A model generated the notes under the pieces. That model was not told the DNA's origin. It saw nothing but the letters and a program-made list of their open reading frames with translations, and ran no database searches. From NCBI GenBank assembly GCA_949287345.1, contig CASEGD010000020.1, positions 1 to 15,823 on the forward strand: 15,823 bases of DNA. Reading direction: 5' to 3'. This document shows, in pieces, positions 9,948 to 15,823 of this stretch (positions within the stretch are counted from its first letter, which is position 1; every line of letters begins with the position of its first letter). A program made the translations under genes and the position numbers. Source of the stretch: an uncultured Phascolarctobacterium sp. GTDB lineage: Bacteria; Bacillota; Negativicutes; Acidaminococcales; Acidaminococcaceae.

Positions 9948-10760
9948 TTACTTCCTCCGCAAATTGGCCAGAACATTCTGATAGGTTTTATCGTCAATCA
10001 ACGCAGGCGTTTTGCCTGTTTTTAACATTACTGCCAGCAACTCATCAGCCGTTGTCGCCGTATTATTGGCAACTTTAGCATAATAATGCTGTTTTAAGTT
10101 GTTTTTAACGCTATCGTATAATATTTTATCACAATTCAGCGTTTTTTTACAGTTTTCGTAATCTGACCACGGCTCCGTCAGTAAAAATTTAACTACAGCG
10201 TCATGCTGCTTTTCTTTTTCATAACGCGCACAGACATTACATAATTTGCCGCTGCCGTTAATAACAGCGCCGCATTTACTGCATTTTTCAGCACCGTGCT
10301 GCGTTAAAAACTTTTCCCTTTTGGCAGAAGCAGCTTTAAAAGAAATTAAACTTTGCTGTAAACCTTCATTTTTTACAATACTGGTCAGATTTTTTATTTC
10401 AGCCAACTCATTTTTATCCAAAATAACCTTTGCAGGCTTTTCATTAGCGCCGGCATTTTTTAAAAATAAATTATCAACACTGCCGTTAAAAAATTTTAAA
10501 TCACTTACTGCACGTTTTTTTAACGCGCCGTTGATATTTTTTAAAAACTGCTTTTTCATTAATAGCAAATGATTTGACCACACCGAACTGTCGGTATTGA
10601 TATAAAGAATTTTATTTTCCAGCTGCACAGGTTTGGAATGTTTGGCGACATTTTCTCCGCAGATACTGCTCCAGCGGCTTTGCAGATAAAAAACAAGGTA
10701 AGATTCTTTTTCTTCCTTACCCGGCAGCATATTAAGTAAAATCTGCTCAACATTTTCCAT
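9948..10760 (-). CDS. dciA: DciA-family (DUF721) helicase-loader-like protein with a zinc-ribbon extension
   Basis: Residues 1 to about 80 match the DciA/DUF721 fold: RWSSICGENVAKHSKPVQLE (29-48), LYINTDSSVWSNHLLLMKKQ (52-71) and FLKNING, with the conserved Trp and 'A-HS-P' pattern. DciA interacts with the replicative helicase DnaB and serves as loader in bacteria lacking DnaC/DnaI. After a linker of about 75 residues comes a zinc-ribbon-like module with CSKCG (Cys160, Cys163) and CNVC (Cys174, Cys177), then about 90 mostly helical residues that I do not recognise. At 270 residues it is clearly longer than typical DciA proteins (about 100-170). The ATG overlaps the recF stop by one base (TGATG), so translation is probably coupled. 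Zinc binding and helicase loading are inferences from motifs and context. Confidence 0.85.
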   Translation of the reverse strand: MENVEQILLNMLPGKEEKESYLVFYLQSRWSSICGENVAKHSKPVQLENKILYINTDSSVWSNHLLLMKKQFLKNINGALKKRAVSDLKFFNGSVDNLFLKNAGANEKPAKVILDKNELAEIKNLTSIVKNEGLQQSLISFKAASAKREKFLTQHGAEKCSKCGAVINGSGKLCNVCARYEKEKQHDAVVKFLLTEPWSDYENCKKTLNCDKILYDSVKNNLKQHYYAKVANNTATTADELLAVMLKTGKTPALIDDKTYQNVLANLRRK

Positions 10761-11890
10761 CAGCCCTGCGTTACCTTTCCGTTCTCAATATAAAAATAAG
10801 CGTTATTATTCAAATCAGGAATCAAATGCTTATCGTTAACCGTAATAAAAGTCTGCACCCTGCCGTCGATAAATTTTAGCAAATGCGTACGTCGGTCGGC
10901 GTCAAGCTCGCTCATAACGTCATCAAGCAGCAAAACGGGATATTCGCCCACGGCGTTTTTCACATATTCCAGCTGCGCCAATTTCAAGGCAAGTGCCGCG
11001 CTGCGCTGCTGCCCCTGCGAACCAAAGGCCTTTAACAGCCTGCCGTTAACATAAAAAAATAAGTCATCGCGGTGCGGGCCTATACTGGTATTGCCGCGCA
11101 GAATATCCAAAGCCTGGCGCGCTTTAAGTTCCTGTAAATAAAAATCTTTCCAATCAGCTTCGCTTTTATCTTCCTGCTCTAAAATAAAATCGCCGCTGGT
11201 TTTTAAGCAGTATTTTATTTCAAGTTCTTCGCCGCTGCCGGCAATGGAAGCATAAATATCACTGGCAATAGCCCTTAATTTATCTAATGCTGCCAACCTT
11301 TTACGCACAATTAACGCCGCCGAAGTACAAAGCTCATTATCCCATAAGCCAAGCTGCTCCTTGCCACTGCCTTCATCACGGATAGCTTTTAACAGCTTGT
11401 TGCGCTGCAAAAGCAGGCGGTTATATTTAACCAACAGTTCATAATAAGCTTTATCTGTCTGTGCTATCTGCATATCAAAAAAGCGGCGGCGCAGCTGAGG
11501 TTCACCCTTAATCAGCTGCAAATCTTCCGGTGAAAACATCACCATATTCAATGTACCGTAATGTTCCTTGGCTTTAATGCTGACATTATCAAGCAGCAGC
11601 TCTTTTTTTATCCGCCCGTGCTGCTCATAACGCTTGATTTTTATATCATAATCAGCGTCAAAACTGATAAAATCTACTTTTACCGCCAGCTCACGCCTGC
11701 CTTCGCCAAACAGGTCATCCTCCTGCGAAGTTCTGTGCGACATGCCAAAAGCAGCATAAAACAGAGCCTCCAGCAAATTGGTTTTTCCCTGCGCATTTTT
11801 GCCGTAAAAAATATTCACCATCGCCGGAAACTGCAAAGCGCATTGGCTATAATTTCTGAAATTATGCAGATAAAGGCCGTTAATTTTCAT
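10760..11890 (-). CDS. recF: DNA replication and repair protein RecF
   Basis: RecF is an SMC/ABC-type ATPase that helps load RecA at gaps through RecOR. The 376-residue protein shows MKINGLYLHNFRNY at the N-terminus, Walker A GKNAQGKT (30-37), the ABC signature SQGQQRSAALALKLAQLE (291-308, with QGQQR) and Walker B PVLLLDD followed by VMSELD (318-330). GPHRDDLFFYVNG (271-283) is also typical. The ATG at 11890 lies inside the last codons of the S4-domain gene (an 11-base overlap), and the stop shares a base with the dciA ATG. Both junctions point to translational coupling in the operon. Length and motifs look normal and intact. Confidence 0.97.
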   Translation of the reverse strand: MKINGLYLHNFRNYSQCALQFPAMVNIFYGKNAQGKTNLLEALFYAAFGMSHRTSQEDDLFGEGRRELAVKVDFISFDADYDIKIKRYEQHGRIKKELLLDNVSIKAKEHYGTLNMVMFSPEDLQLIKGEPQLRRRFFDMQIAQTDKAYYELLVKYNRLLLQRNKLLKAIRDEGSGKEQLGLWDNELCTSAALIVRKRLAALDKLRAIASDIYASIAGSGEELEIKYCLKTSGDFILEQEDKSEADWKDFYLQELKARQALDILRGNTSIGPHRDDLFFYVNGRLLKAFGSQGQQRSAALALKLAQLEYVKNAVGEYPVLLLDDVMSELDADRRTHLLKFIDGRVQTFITVNDKHLIPDLNNNAYFYIENGKVTQG

Positions 11891-12104
11891 TTTCTACGGT
11901 AATTTCAGCCAAATCCTTAACTTTAACCACATCGCCGGCGCGGATTTTTTTACGCTTTTCGCTGACAGGCTGCCCGTTCAGGCTCACAAGCCCTTCTTCA
12001 ATCAGCTCATGCGCCTGCCCGCCGCTCATTACCACACCAGCAAATTTTAAAAGATTGGTTAAAGTAATAAATTCGGTTTCAATCTGTACTTGTAATTTTT
12101 GCAT
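11880..12104 (-). CDS. rlbA: S4-domain RNA-binding protein (YaaA/RlbA type)
   Basis: The 74-residue protein is a single S4 RNA-binding domain with the classic sequence GGQAHELIEEGLVSLNG (28-44), then KRKKIRAGDVVKVKD. The gene between dnaN and recF in Bacillus (yaaA, renamed rlbA) has this size and fold and has been linked to ribosome assembly. The frame is open to a TTG at 12116, but I choose the ATG at 12104 because the family begins close to it. Moreover, when the 11-bp duplication in dnaN is removed, the restored dnaN stop (12108-12106) lies just one base before this ATG, the usual operon spacing. The AAGGG that could serve as ribosome site is about 12 bases upstream. Confidence 0.9.
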   Translation of the reverse strand: MQKLQVQIETEFITLTNLLKFAGVVMSGGQAHELIEEGLVSLNGQPVSEKRKKIRAGDVVKVKDLAEITVENEN

Positions 12105-12128
12105 TTTAGAACACAACCCTTACCGGAG

Positions 12129-13226
12129 TTACAATGTAAATATAATTTTCTTCGCCGACAGGCTTAATGCAAACTTAATGCAAACTGGGCTCAGCGAATT
12201 ATTAAGTTCCATAACAGCTTCCTCGTCGGAAAGGTTCTTCAAAATATCAAGAATATATTTCGAATTAAAGGCTACGTTCAATGTTTCGCCTTCCGTGCGG
12301 CACTGAATATCTTCACGGCCTTTGCCTACATCCGGGCTGCTGGAAGTAACAACAATTTCCGTATCGCCAACGCTTACTTTGATAATGCTGTAATCACCAT
12401 CGCTGGAAAACAGCGCCACCCTTTCAACGGCACCTGCCAGCTCTTTAACATTGAATCTGGTTTTGGTGTTGAAAGAAGGAGGAATAACGCGGCGGTAATC
12501 CGGGAACTTGCCTTCAATAAGTCTGGAAACAATAATTACCTGATCAATAACCACCATAATCTGGTTATTTAAAAGCGAAATTTTAATCTCCTGCGGCAGG
12601 TCGCTGTTCAAATTGCGGGCAATTTCTGCCAGTACGCGCGCCGGAATGATAATCGACATTTCTTCGCCTGCTTCATAAGGCATGCTTTTAATGGCCAGCC
12701 TGTGCGTGTTGGTGCCGACAAAAGTAATTTTTCCTTCGCCGATTTCTACAAGGATACCGGTAAATAGCGGCCTTGCTTCATCTGTAGAGCAGGAGAAAAT
12801 AGTCTTTTTGATAAGTTCCTTAATTTTTTCGTCTTCCAGTACAATCTGTTTTTCAGGATTAAATTCCGGGAATTTCGGATAATCATCTTCGTTCATCAAC
12901 AGCAGTTGAAAATCAGATTTAGCCGACTGAACGGTAATGGTTCTTTCTTCCTTGTTTTTGGTAATGGTAACGGTTTCTCCCGGCAGTTTGCGCATCAGTT
13001 CGGCAAAATGTTTGGCAGATACTACGATTTCACCATTGGCTTCCGTATTGCTTTCCACCGTGCAGGAAATAGCCATATTTAAGTCCATGGCCTGTACGTA
13101 CAGAATGTTTTCGGCGGCAATGATGTGGATACCGGAAAAAATCGGCGCCGTCGGTTTGGAAGAAATAGCACGCTGTACAGTTTGGATAGCTTTGTTAAGG
13201 CTTGTGGTTGAGCAGGTAAATTTCAT
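12129..13226 (-). CDS. dnaN: DNA polymerase III beta sliding clamp, C-terminus frameshifted
   Basis: Residues 1-351 are a normal beta clamp: MKFTCSTTSLNKAIQTVQRA, SKPTAPIFSGI (23-33), TNTHRLAIK (172-180), SRLIEGKFPDYRRVIP (234-249) and the third domain ending VMELNNSLSPVCIK. The clamp encircles DNA and tethers polymerase III and other partners. After Lys351 the reading frame as given continues with 14 unrelated residues and stops at 12129. The cause is an exact 11-bp tandem duplication at 12163-12184. With one copy removed, the same DNA reads PVGEENYIYIVTPVRVVF and stops at 12106, giving a 369-residue protein with the conserved TPVRV-type end (compare E. coli MPMRL), part of the partner-binding cleft. 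The start is firm: GGAGGT lies nine bases before the ATG at 13226. The origin spacer precedes it. Confidence 0.95.
   Translation of the reverse strand: MKFTCSTTSLNKAIQTVQRAISSKPTAPIFSGIHIIAAENILYVQAMDLNMAISCTVESNTEANGEIVVSAKHFAELMRKLPGETVTITKNKEERTITVQSAKSDFQLLLMNEDDYPKFPEFNPEKQIVLEDEKIKELIKKTIFSCSTDEARPLFTGILVEIGEGKITFVGTNTHRLAIKSMPYEAGEEMSIIIPARVLAEIARNLNSDLPQEIKISLLNNQIMVVIDQVIIVSRLIEGKFPDYRRVIPPSFNTKTRFNVKELAGAVERVALFSSDGDYSIIKVSVGDTEIVVTSSSPDVGKGREDIQCRTEGETLNVAFNSKYILDILKNLSDEEAVMELNNSLSPVCIKFALSLSAKKIIFTL
12163..12184. repeat. Exact 11-bp tandem duplication inside dnaN
   Basis: The 11-mer CTTAATGCAAA occurs twice head to tail (12163-12173 and 12174-12184), with the first two bases repeated again (CT at 12185-12186). 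Eleven is not a multiple of three, so the duplication shifts the dnaN frame near its 3' end. Clean restoration of the family-typical C-terminus on deletion of one copy shows which state is ancestral. Confidence 0.95.
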
Positions 13227-13243
13227 GTTATGCAGACCTCCGT

Positions 13244-13276
13244 TAATTTATAATAACTATATTAATTTTAAATTAT
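13244..13276. other. AT-rich candidate DNA unwinding element
   Basis: The tract between the dnaN ribosome site and the TAG-triplet run consists almost entirely of A and T. It borders the DnaA-trio run on the side expected for strand opening in the Bacillus-type basal unwinding system. It may also contain the -10 region of a dnaN promoter, but no good -35/-10 pair stands out. Confidence 0.6.
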
Positions 13277-13294
13277 TAGTAGTTGTAGTAGTAG
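13277..13294 (+). other. DnaA-trio run (TAG triplets)
   Basis: Six consecutive triplets read TAG TAG TTG TAG TAG TAG on the plus strand, which is 3'-GAT-type trios on the strand bound by the DnaA filament; five of six are perfect. Four bases separate them from the first DnaA-box-like 9-mer (13299-13307), and AT-rich DNA follows on the other side. Such trios promote single-strand binding by DnaA in B. subtilis. Confidence 0.8.
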
Positions 13295-13298
13295 TAAG

Positions 13299-13473
13299 TG
13301 TGGAAATGTTGAAAACAGATAAAGACGCTGTAAAATCAATTTTGATGACATGTTGATAATGTGTGGAAAACTGTTAATAACTTTAAACATTTTCAACTGA
13401 TGAAGTTTCTTTAAATTATTTTAACATGTTATCAACAACTTTAAACACATTTTCCACAGAAAATTGTTGATAA
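13299..13473. promoter_or_regulatory. Cluster of eight DnaA-box-like 9-mers
   Basis: Compared with TTATCCACA, minus-strand matches are at 13299-13307 (ATTTCCACA, 7/9), 13307-13315 (TTTTCAACA, 7/9), 13351-13359 (TTATCAACA, 8/9), 13362-13370 (TTTTCCACA, 8/9), 13372-13380 (TTATTAACA, 7/9) and 13465-13473 (TTATCAACA, 8/9). Plus-strand matches are at 13429-13437 (TTATCAACA, 8/9) and 13450-13458 (TTTTCCACA, 8/9). None is perfect. The three boxes at 13351, 13362 and 13372 are spaced 11 and 10 bases apart, about one helical turn, and the plus-strand pair is 21 apart, about two turns. Confidence 0.85.
13379..13447 (+). repeat. Direct repeat linking box pairs in oriC
   Basis: The 11-mer AACTTTAAACA occurs at 13379-13389 and again at 13437-13447. 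Each copy is preceded by a DnaA-box-like 9-mer and followed by a TTTTC(A/C)AC element (13390-13397 degenerate, 13450-13457 good). The repeat unit, box-spacer-box, suggests an old local duplication in the origin. Confidence 0.65.
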
Positions 13474-13474
13474 G

Positions 13475-14905
13475 TTACTGATTAAGCTGTTCCGTCAGGA
13501 AAACAATGGCTTTTTCAATAGAAGGGTCTTTTTTCCTCTGGGCGTTGATTTTATCGTAAGCGTGGATAACGGTGCTGTGGTCACGTCCGCCGTAAATTTC
13601 ACCGATGCGCGGATAAGAAAGGTCAATCAACTCACGGCAGAGATACATGGCAATATGCCTTGCCGTGGCAATATTTTGCGTACGTTTTTTGGTAAGCAGT
13701 TCTTCCGGCTTAATTTTAAAATAATTTGCCGTTACTTCATTGATATCTTCAAAGGTAATCTGCCTGCTTTGGACTGTGGCTCCCATTTCGTCAAGAATGT
13801 TTTTGGCAAGCTCGACAGTAATGGGCATGTTCATCAGCCCTGCGTAAGCAACTATTTTGGTATAGGCTCCTTCAATTTCCCTGATATTGTTGGTAATGCT
13901 GGAAGCAACCAGTGCAATAACATCGTGGGGGATTTCGATGCCTTCCAGTTCTGCCTTTTTACGCAAGATGGCAATTCTTGTTTCCAGGTCCGGCGATTGA
14001 ATATCAGCCATTAATCCGCATTCAAAGCGGGAACGCAGGCGGTCTTCGATATTTTTTATATGTTTAGGAAGCCTGTCGCTGGAAATGATAATCTGCTTAT
14101 TTTCTTCATAAAGAGCGTTGAAAGTATGGAAAAATTCTTCCAGCGTGCGCTCCCTTTTTTCCAAAAACTGAATATCATCAATAATAAGGCAGTCAATTTT
14201 GCGGTATTTGTTTTTAAAGTTTTCCATGGTTCTTTTTTCAATGGAAGTAACAATTTCATTCAGAAATTTTTCACTGGAAATATAAAGAACCTTGGCGTTG
14301 GGCTGATTTTTTTTGATTTGGTTGCCGATGGCATGCATTAAATGCGTTTTGCCGAGGCCGACGCCGCCGTAAATAAAAAGAGGATTATAGGCGATACCAG
14401 GCTTGGCTGCAACTGCCTGCGCCGCTGCATAGGCAAAACGGTTGGAATTGCCGATAACAAAGGTATCAAAAGTATATTTGACGTTGAGGTTGCTGGGCAT
14501 CTGTTCTTCAAAAAGTGCCGGCTGTTCGTAAGTATTGATGTTTTCAGTAACGGATACAGGTTTTATTTCATGTATAATTTCCTGTCTGGCCGGTTTTTCA
14601 AAGGATGTTTTTTCTTTTACTGTAAAATTTTTAACCGGAGGTGCCGCATTAAAATCCAGGTTTTCTATCCGCAAGCTGAATTCCTGCCCGGTAATTTCGG
14701 CCAGCAGATTTTCAATAATGCTTTTGTAATTTTCTTCCAGCCATTTTTTTAAAAAATTATTGTTGACGCCGATTGTAAAAACCGTGCCTGCCGCCGATAA
14801 AGGTACTGCCGGGCTAATAATCGTGTTATAAACCGTTTCGCTGACGGAATTTTGCAGCCGCTGAAGCAGTTGTTCCCATATTTCCGAAACATTATAGGAA
14901 TTCAT
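13475..14905 (-). CDS. dnaA: Chromosomal replication initiator protein DnaA
   Basis: DnaA binds origin boxes and opens DNA with ATP. The 476-residue protein (from the ATG at 14905) has domain I at 1-85, an acidic/proline-containing linker (about 85-140), and the AAA+ core with NPLFIYGGVGLGKTHLMHA (Walker A 180-187), LIIDDIQFL (Walker B 240-248), ISSDR (sensor I, 274-278) and DRLRSRF (box VII, 288-294). Domain IV ends with the DnaA signature GGRDHSTVIHAYDKI (439-453) and ARHIAMYLCREL (415-426). An ATG two codons earlier (14911) is possible, but AAGGA is only two bases from it and eight from the ATG at 14905, so I use the latter. Promoter TTGATA-17-TAAAAT lies upstream. The stop is one base from a DnaA-box-like site of the origin spacer. 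Confidence 0.97.
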   Translation of the reverse strand: MNSYNVSEIWEQLLQRLQNSVSETVYNTIISPAVPLSAAGTVFTIGVNNNFLKKWLEENYKSIIENLLAEITGQEFSLRIENLDFNAAPPVKNFTVKEKTSFEKPARQEIIHEIKPVSVTENINTYEQPALFEEQMPSNLNVKYTFDTFVIGNSNRFAYAAAQAVAAKPGIAYNPLFIYGGVGLGKTHLMHAIGNQIKKNQPNAKVLYISSEKFLNEIVTSIEKRTMENFKNKYRKIDCLIIDDIQFLEKRERTLEEFFHTFNALYEENKQIIISSDRLPKHIKNIEDRLRSRFECGLMADIQSPDLETRIAILRKKAELEGIEIPHDVIALVASSITNNIREIEGAYTKIVAYAGLMNMPITVELAKNILDEMGATVQSRQITFEDINEVTANYFKIKPEELLTKKRTQNIATARHIAMYLCRELIDLSYPRIGEIYGGRDHSTVIHAYDKINAQRKKDPSIEKAIVFLTEQLNQ

Positions 14906-14972
14906 TAGCATAGTCCTTTCCGCTTGAATTTATTTTAAACGCTGCTGATTTTTATAATTTGTCTATCAATAT

Positions 14973-15001
14973 ATTTTAACAAAATTGCCATTTATTATCA
15001 A
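14973..15001 (-). promoter_or_regulatory. Probable dnaA promoter
   Basis: On the minus strand TTGATA (15001-14996), a 17-base spacer and TAAAAT (14978-14973) form a good sigma-A-type promoter pointing at dnaA, about 60 bases from the start codon. No DnaA box overlaps it, so classical autorepression is not evident here. Confidence 0.65.
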
Positions 15002-15036
15002 TCGCTTTGTTTTTTTGAAGAATTTTTAAGCTAAAA

Positions 15037-15051
15037 TCCGTTTTAAACGGA
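15037..15051. promoter_or_regulatory. 15-bp palindrome midway between the dnaA and rpmH promoters
   Basis: TCCGTTT and AAACGGA flank a single T, giving a perfect odd-centred palindrome. There is no T-tract, so it is unlikely to be a terminator; a protein-binding site is the simplest idea, but none is known to me. Confidence 0.35.
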
Positions 15052-15091
15052 AATTTATTGAAAAAACCTGCATTTAAAGTATTCTTAATCC

Positions 15092-15120
15092 TTGACACTT
15101 AACGGAGTATCTAATATAAT
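15092..15120 (+). promoter_or_regulatory. Consensus promoter of rpmH
   Basis: TTGACA (15092-15097), a 17-base spacer and TATAAT (15115-15120) match the sigma-A consensus at all twelve positions. Transcription would start near 15127, giving a leader of about 65 bases with a possible weak hairpin, before a strong AAGGAGGT ribosome site (15175-15182). This fits a highly expressed ribosomal protein gene. Confidence 0.85.
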
Positions 15121-15190
15121 TTTATCAGCTATCAATTCAATTAAAATAGAGAATTTGATAAAACTGTCAAGAGTAAGGAGGTAGCAGTTC

Positions 15191-15325
15191 ATGAAGCGTA
15201 CTTTTCAACCGAATAACCTTAGAAGGAAAAGAACCCATGGTTTCAGAGAAAGAATGAAAACTTTGGGCGGGCGTCAGGTTTTAAAAAGAAGACGTGCAAG
15301 AGGCAGAAAGAAATTGTCTGCATAA
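15191..15325 (+). CDS. rpmH: 50S ribosomal protein L34
   Basis: The gene encodes 44 residues, [20 protein letters not shown] and so on, ending [10 protein letters not shown], the standard length and sequence of bacterial L34, a very basic protein of the large ribosomal subunit. It is too short for a normal ORF cut-off but unmistakable. The ribosome site AAGGAGGT lies eight bases before the ATG and a full-consensus promoter is upstream. It diverges from dnaA and is followed by an intrinsic terminator before rnpA, the usual neighbour. Confidence 0.98.
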   Translation: MKRTFQPNNLRRKRTHGFRERMKTLGGRQVLKRRRARGRKKLSA

Positions 15326-15331
15326 TATTAT

Positions 15332-15360
15332 AAATAGGCCGCTCAAACGGCCTATTTTTT
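15332..15360 (+). terminator. Intrinsic terminator/attenuator between rpmH and rnpA
   Basis: A 10-bp stem (AAATAGGCCG at 15332-15341 with CGGCCTATTT at 15348-15357), a 6-base loop and a run of T to 15360 form a clear Rho-independent terminator. Because the rnpA start follows within about 20 bases and no promoter fits in between, rnpA expression must rely on read-through. This would set the high L34 to low RnpA ratio. Confidence 0.88.
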
Positions 15361-15378
15361 CAATGCGGGCAGGTGTGT

Positions 15379-15747
15379 ATGCATAATTTGAAAACAGACA
15401 GGGACTTTTCTTTCCGAAAAGAAAACAGAATTAAATCGAAAAATGCTTTTCAGATTGTTTACAAAACAGGCCGGTCGGTAGTCGATTCGATGTCTGTGAT
15501 GTATGTATTGCCTAATGAAGAAAAAAATATAAAAATCGGTTTTGCCGTCGGTAAAAAAATGGGCAGCGCCGTAACGCGCAACAGGGTTAAACGTTTGATG
15601 CGCGAAGTTTTCCGCCACAGAAAGGCGGAGCTTAAGGATTCGGTGCAGATTATATGGGTGGCCCGCAAAAAACTGGTGGAAGCCGATATTTATACTTATG
15701 ACAGGATTTTTATGCGTTTAGCCAAAAGGGCTGGTTTATTAAAGTAA
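15379..15747 (+). CDS. rnpA: Ribonuclease P protein component
   Basis: RnpA is the protein subunit that helps the RNase P RNA process tRNA 5' ends. The protein has FRKENRIKSKNAFQIVYKTG near its N-terminus, then IGFAVGKKMGSAVTRNRVKRLMREVFR (53-79), which contains the RNR signature helix, and IIWVARKK (91-98). From the ATG at 15379 it has 122 residues, normal for the family. A GTG at 15373 would add two residues; the start is uncertain because the AGGTG ribosome-like site lies only three bases from the ATG. It sits directly after the rpmH terminator and ten bases before yidD. Confidence 0.93.
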   Translation: MHNLKTDRDFSFRKENRIKSKNAFQIVYKTGRSVVDSMSVMYVLPNEEKNIKIGFAVGKKMGSAVTRNRVKRLMREVFRHRKAELKDSVQIIWVARKKLVEADIYTYDRIFMRLAKRAGLLK

Positions 15748-15757
15748 AGGTGAGAAT

Positions 15758-15823
15758 ATGAAAACGGTTATTATTTTATTAATCCGTTTTTATCAGATAT
15801 GTATTTCGCCGATGTTTCCTCCG
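15758..15823 (+). CDS. yidD: YidD membrane-insertion factor, N-terminal fragment
   Basis: Only the first 22 codons are in the window (MKTVIILLIRFYQICISPMF...). The RFYQ-x-ISP pattern is the conserved N-terminus of YidD, a small membrane-associated protein thought to assist YidC-dependent insertion, and rnpA-yidD-yidC is its standard order. AAAGGTGAG before the ATG supplies the ribosome site. The gene runs off the right edge, so nothing can be said about the rest. Confidence 0.85.
   Translation, partial: MKTVIILLIRFYQICISPMFPP

Larger units (their letters stand above)
13227..13474. other. Probable chromosomal origin of replication (oriC) in the dnaA-dnaN spacer
   Basis: This 248-bp spacer contains a cluster of DnaA-box-like 9-mers (13299-13473), a DnaA-trio run (13277-13294) and an adjacent AT-rich stretch (about 13244-13276) leading to the dnaN ribosome site. 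That order, boxes then trios then AT-rich DNA, is the basal unwinding arrangement known from Bacillus subtilis, also between dnaA and dnaN. Genes on either side are transcribed away from or with the forks expected from this point. Strand-composition analysis could confirm it but cannot be done reliably by eye. Confidence 0.85.
14906..15190. other. Divergent dnaA-rpmH intergenic region
   Basis: This AT-rich spacer contains two divergent promoters (listed separately), an isolated 15-bp palindrome (15037-15051) between them, and an A/T-rich hairpin-forming leader before rpmH (TTTTATCA at 15120-15127 and its complement TGATAAAA at 15156-15163). I searched by eye for DnaA boxes and found none better than about 6/9, so unlike B. 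subtilis this side seems not to carry an origin half. Confidence 0.65.

Noticed and set aside
9947..9997. Extended start of the DUF370 protein at 9997
   Set aside because: This would overlap dciA and add residues foreign to the family; the ATG at 9946 has a strong ribosome site.
12129..12190. Programmed frameshifting to rescue dnaN
   Set aside because: The lesion is a plain tandem duplication without a slippery heptamer or pseudoknot, and a frameshift after it would leave extra residues; slippage or artefact explains it better.
14906..15190. DnaA boxes upstream of dnaA, as in B. subtilis
   Set aside because: By eye no 9-mer reaches 7/9 to TTATCCACA in the dnaA-rpmH spacer.

Overview
This window is the chromosomal replication-origin neighbourhood of a bacterium of the Firmicutes (Bacillota) type. 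The order rpmH-rnpA-yidD diverging from dnaA-dnaN-S4 (yaaA/rlbA)-recF-dciA-remB-gyrB-gyrA is the classic ori-proximal cluster. The dciA-type helicase-loader gene after recF, the medium GC content and the anaerobe-style FAD oxidoreductase pair make a Negativicutes relative (Acidaminococcaceae-like, e.g. Phascolarctobacterium) my best guess. That assignment is inference from gene order and protein style, not from a search.

Layout, left to right. Positions 1-2627 (minus strand) carry a GlpA-like FAD oxidoreductase with a C-terminal BFD-like [2Fe-2S] module, followed by a second FAD/NAD oxidoreductase that leaves the window at base 1. The second gene is intact in its body but has no usable start codon in frame. 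Positions 2821-3396 (plus strand) encode a small exported protein with a Gly/His-rich tail, preceded by a clear promoter and ending at a bidirectional terminator shared with gyrA. Positions 3458-14905 (minus strand) are a long co-directional run, read 5'->3' as dnaA, dnaN, S4 protein, recF, dciA, remB, gyrB, an unknown basic protein, a thiamine diphosphokinase, a TauE/SafE-type membrane permease and gyrA. Gaps after dnaN are tiny or absent (overlapping TGATG junctions, 1-24 nt), so this looks like one or a few operons. Positions 15191-15823 (plus strand) hold rpmH, rnpA and the start of yidD.

The origin itself is best placed in the 248-bp dnaA-dnaN spacer (13227-13474). It has at least eight DnaA-box-like 9-mers, a run of TAG triplets matching the DnaA-trio element, and an AT-rich tract next to it, in the order of the basal unwinding system described in Bacillus subtilis. 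The dnaA-rpmH spacer has good divergent promoters but no convincing DnaA box. Everything left of the origin except the small exported protein is transcribed in the direction of the leftward fork.

The most striking observation is an exact 11-bp tandem duplication (12163-12184) near the 3' end of dnaN. It shifts the frame after residue 351 and replaces the canonical sliding-clamp C-terminus, part of the partner-binding cleft, by 14 unrelated residues. Removing one copy restores a textbook C-terminus and a stop placed one base before the next gene. In an essential gene this is either a very young mutation or a sequence/assembly artefact. I see no new defence system, CRISPR array, insertion sequence, tRNA or rRNA in the window.
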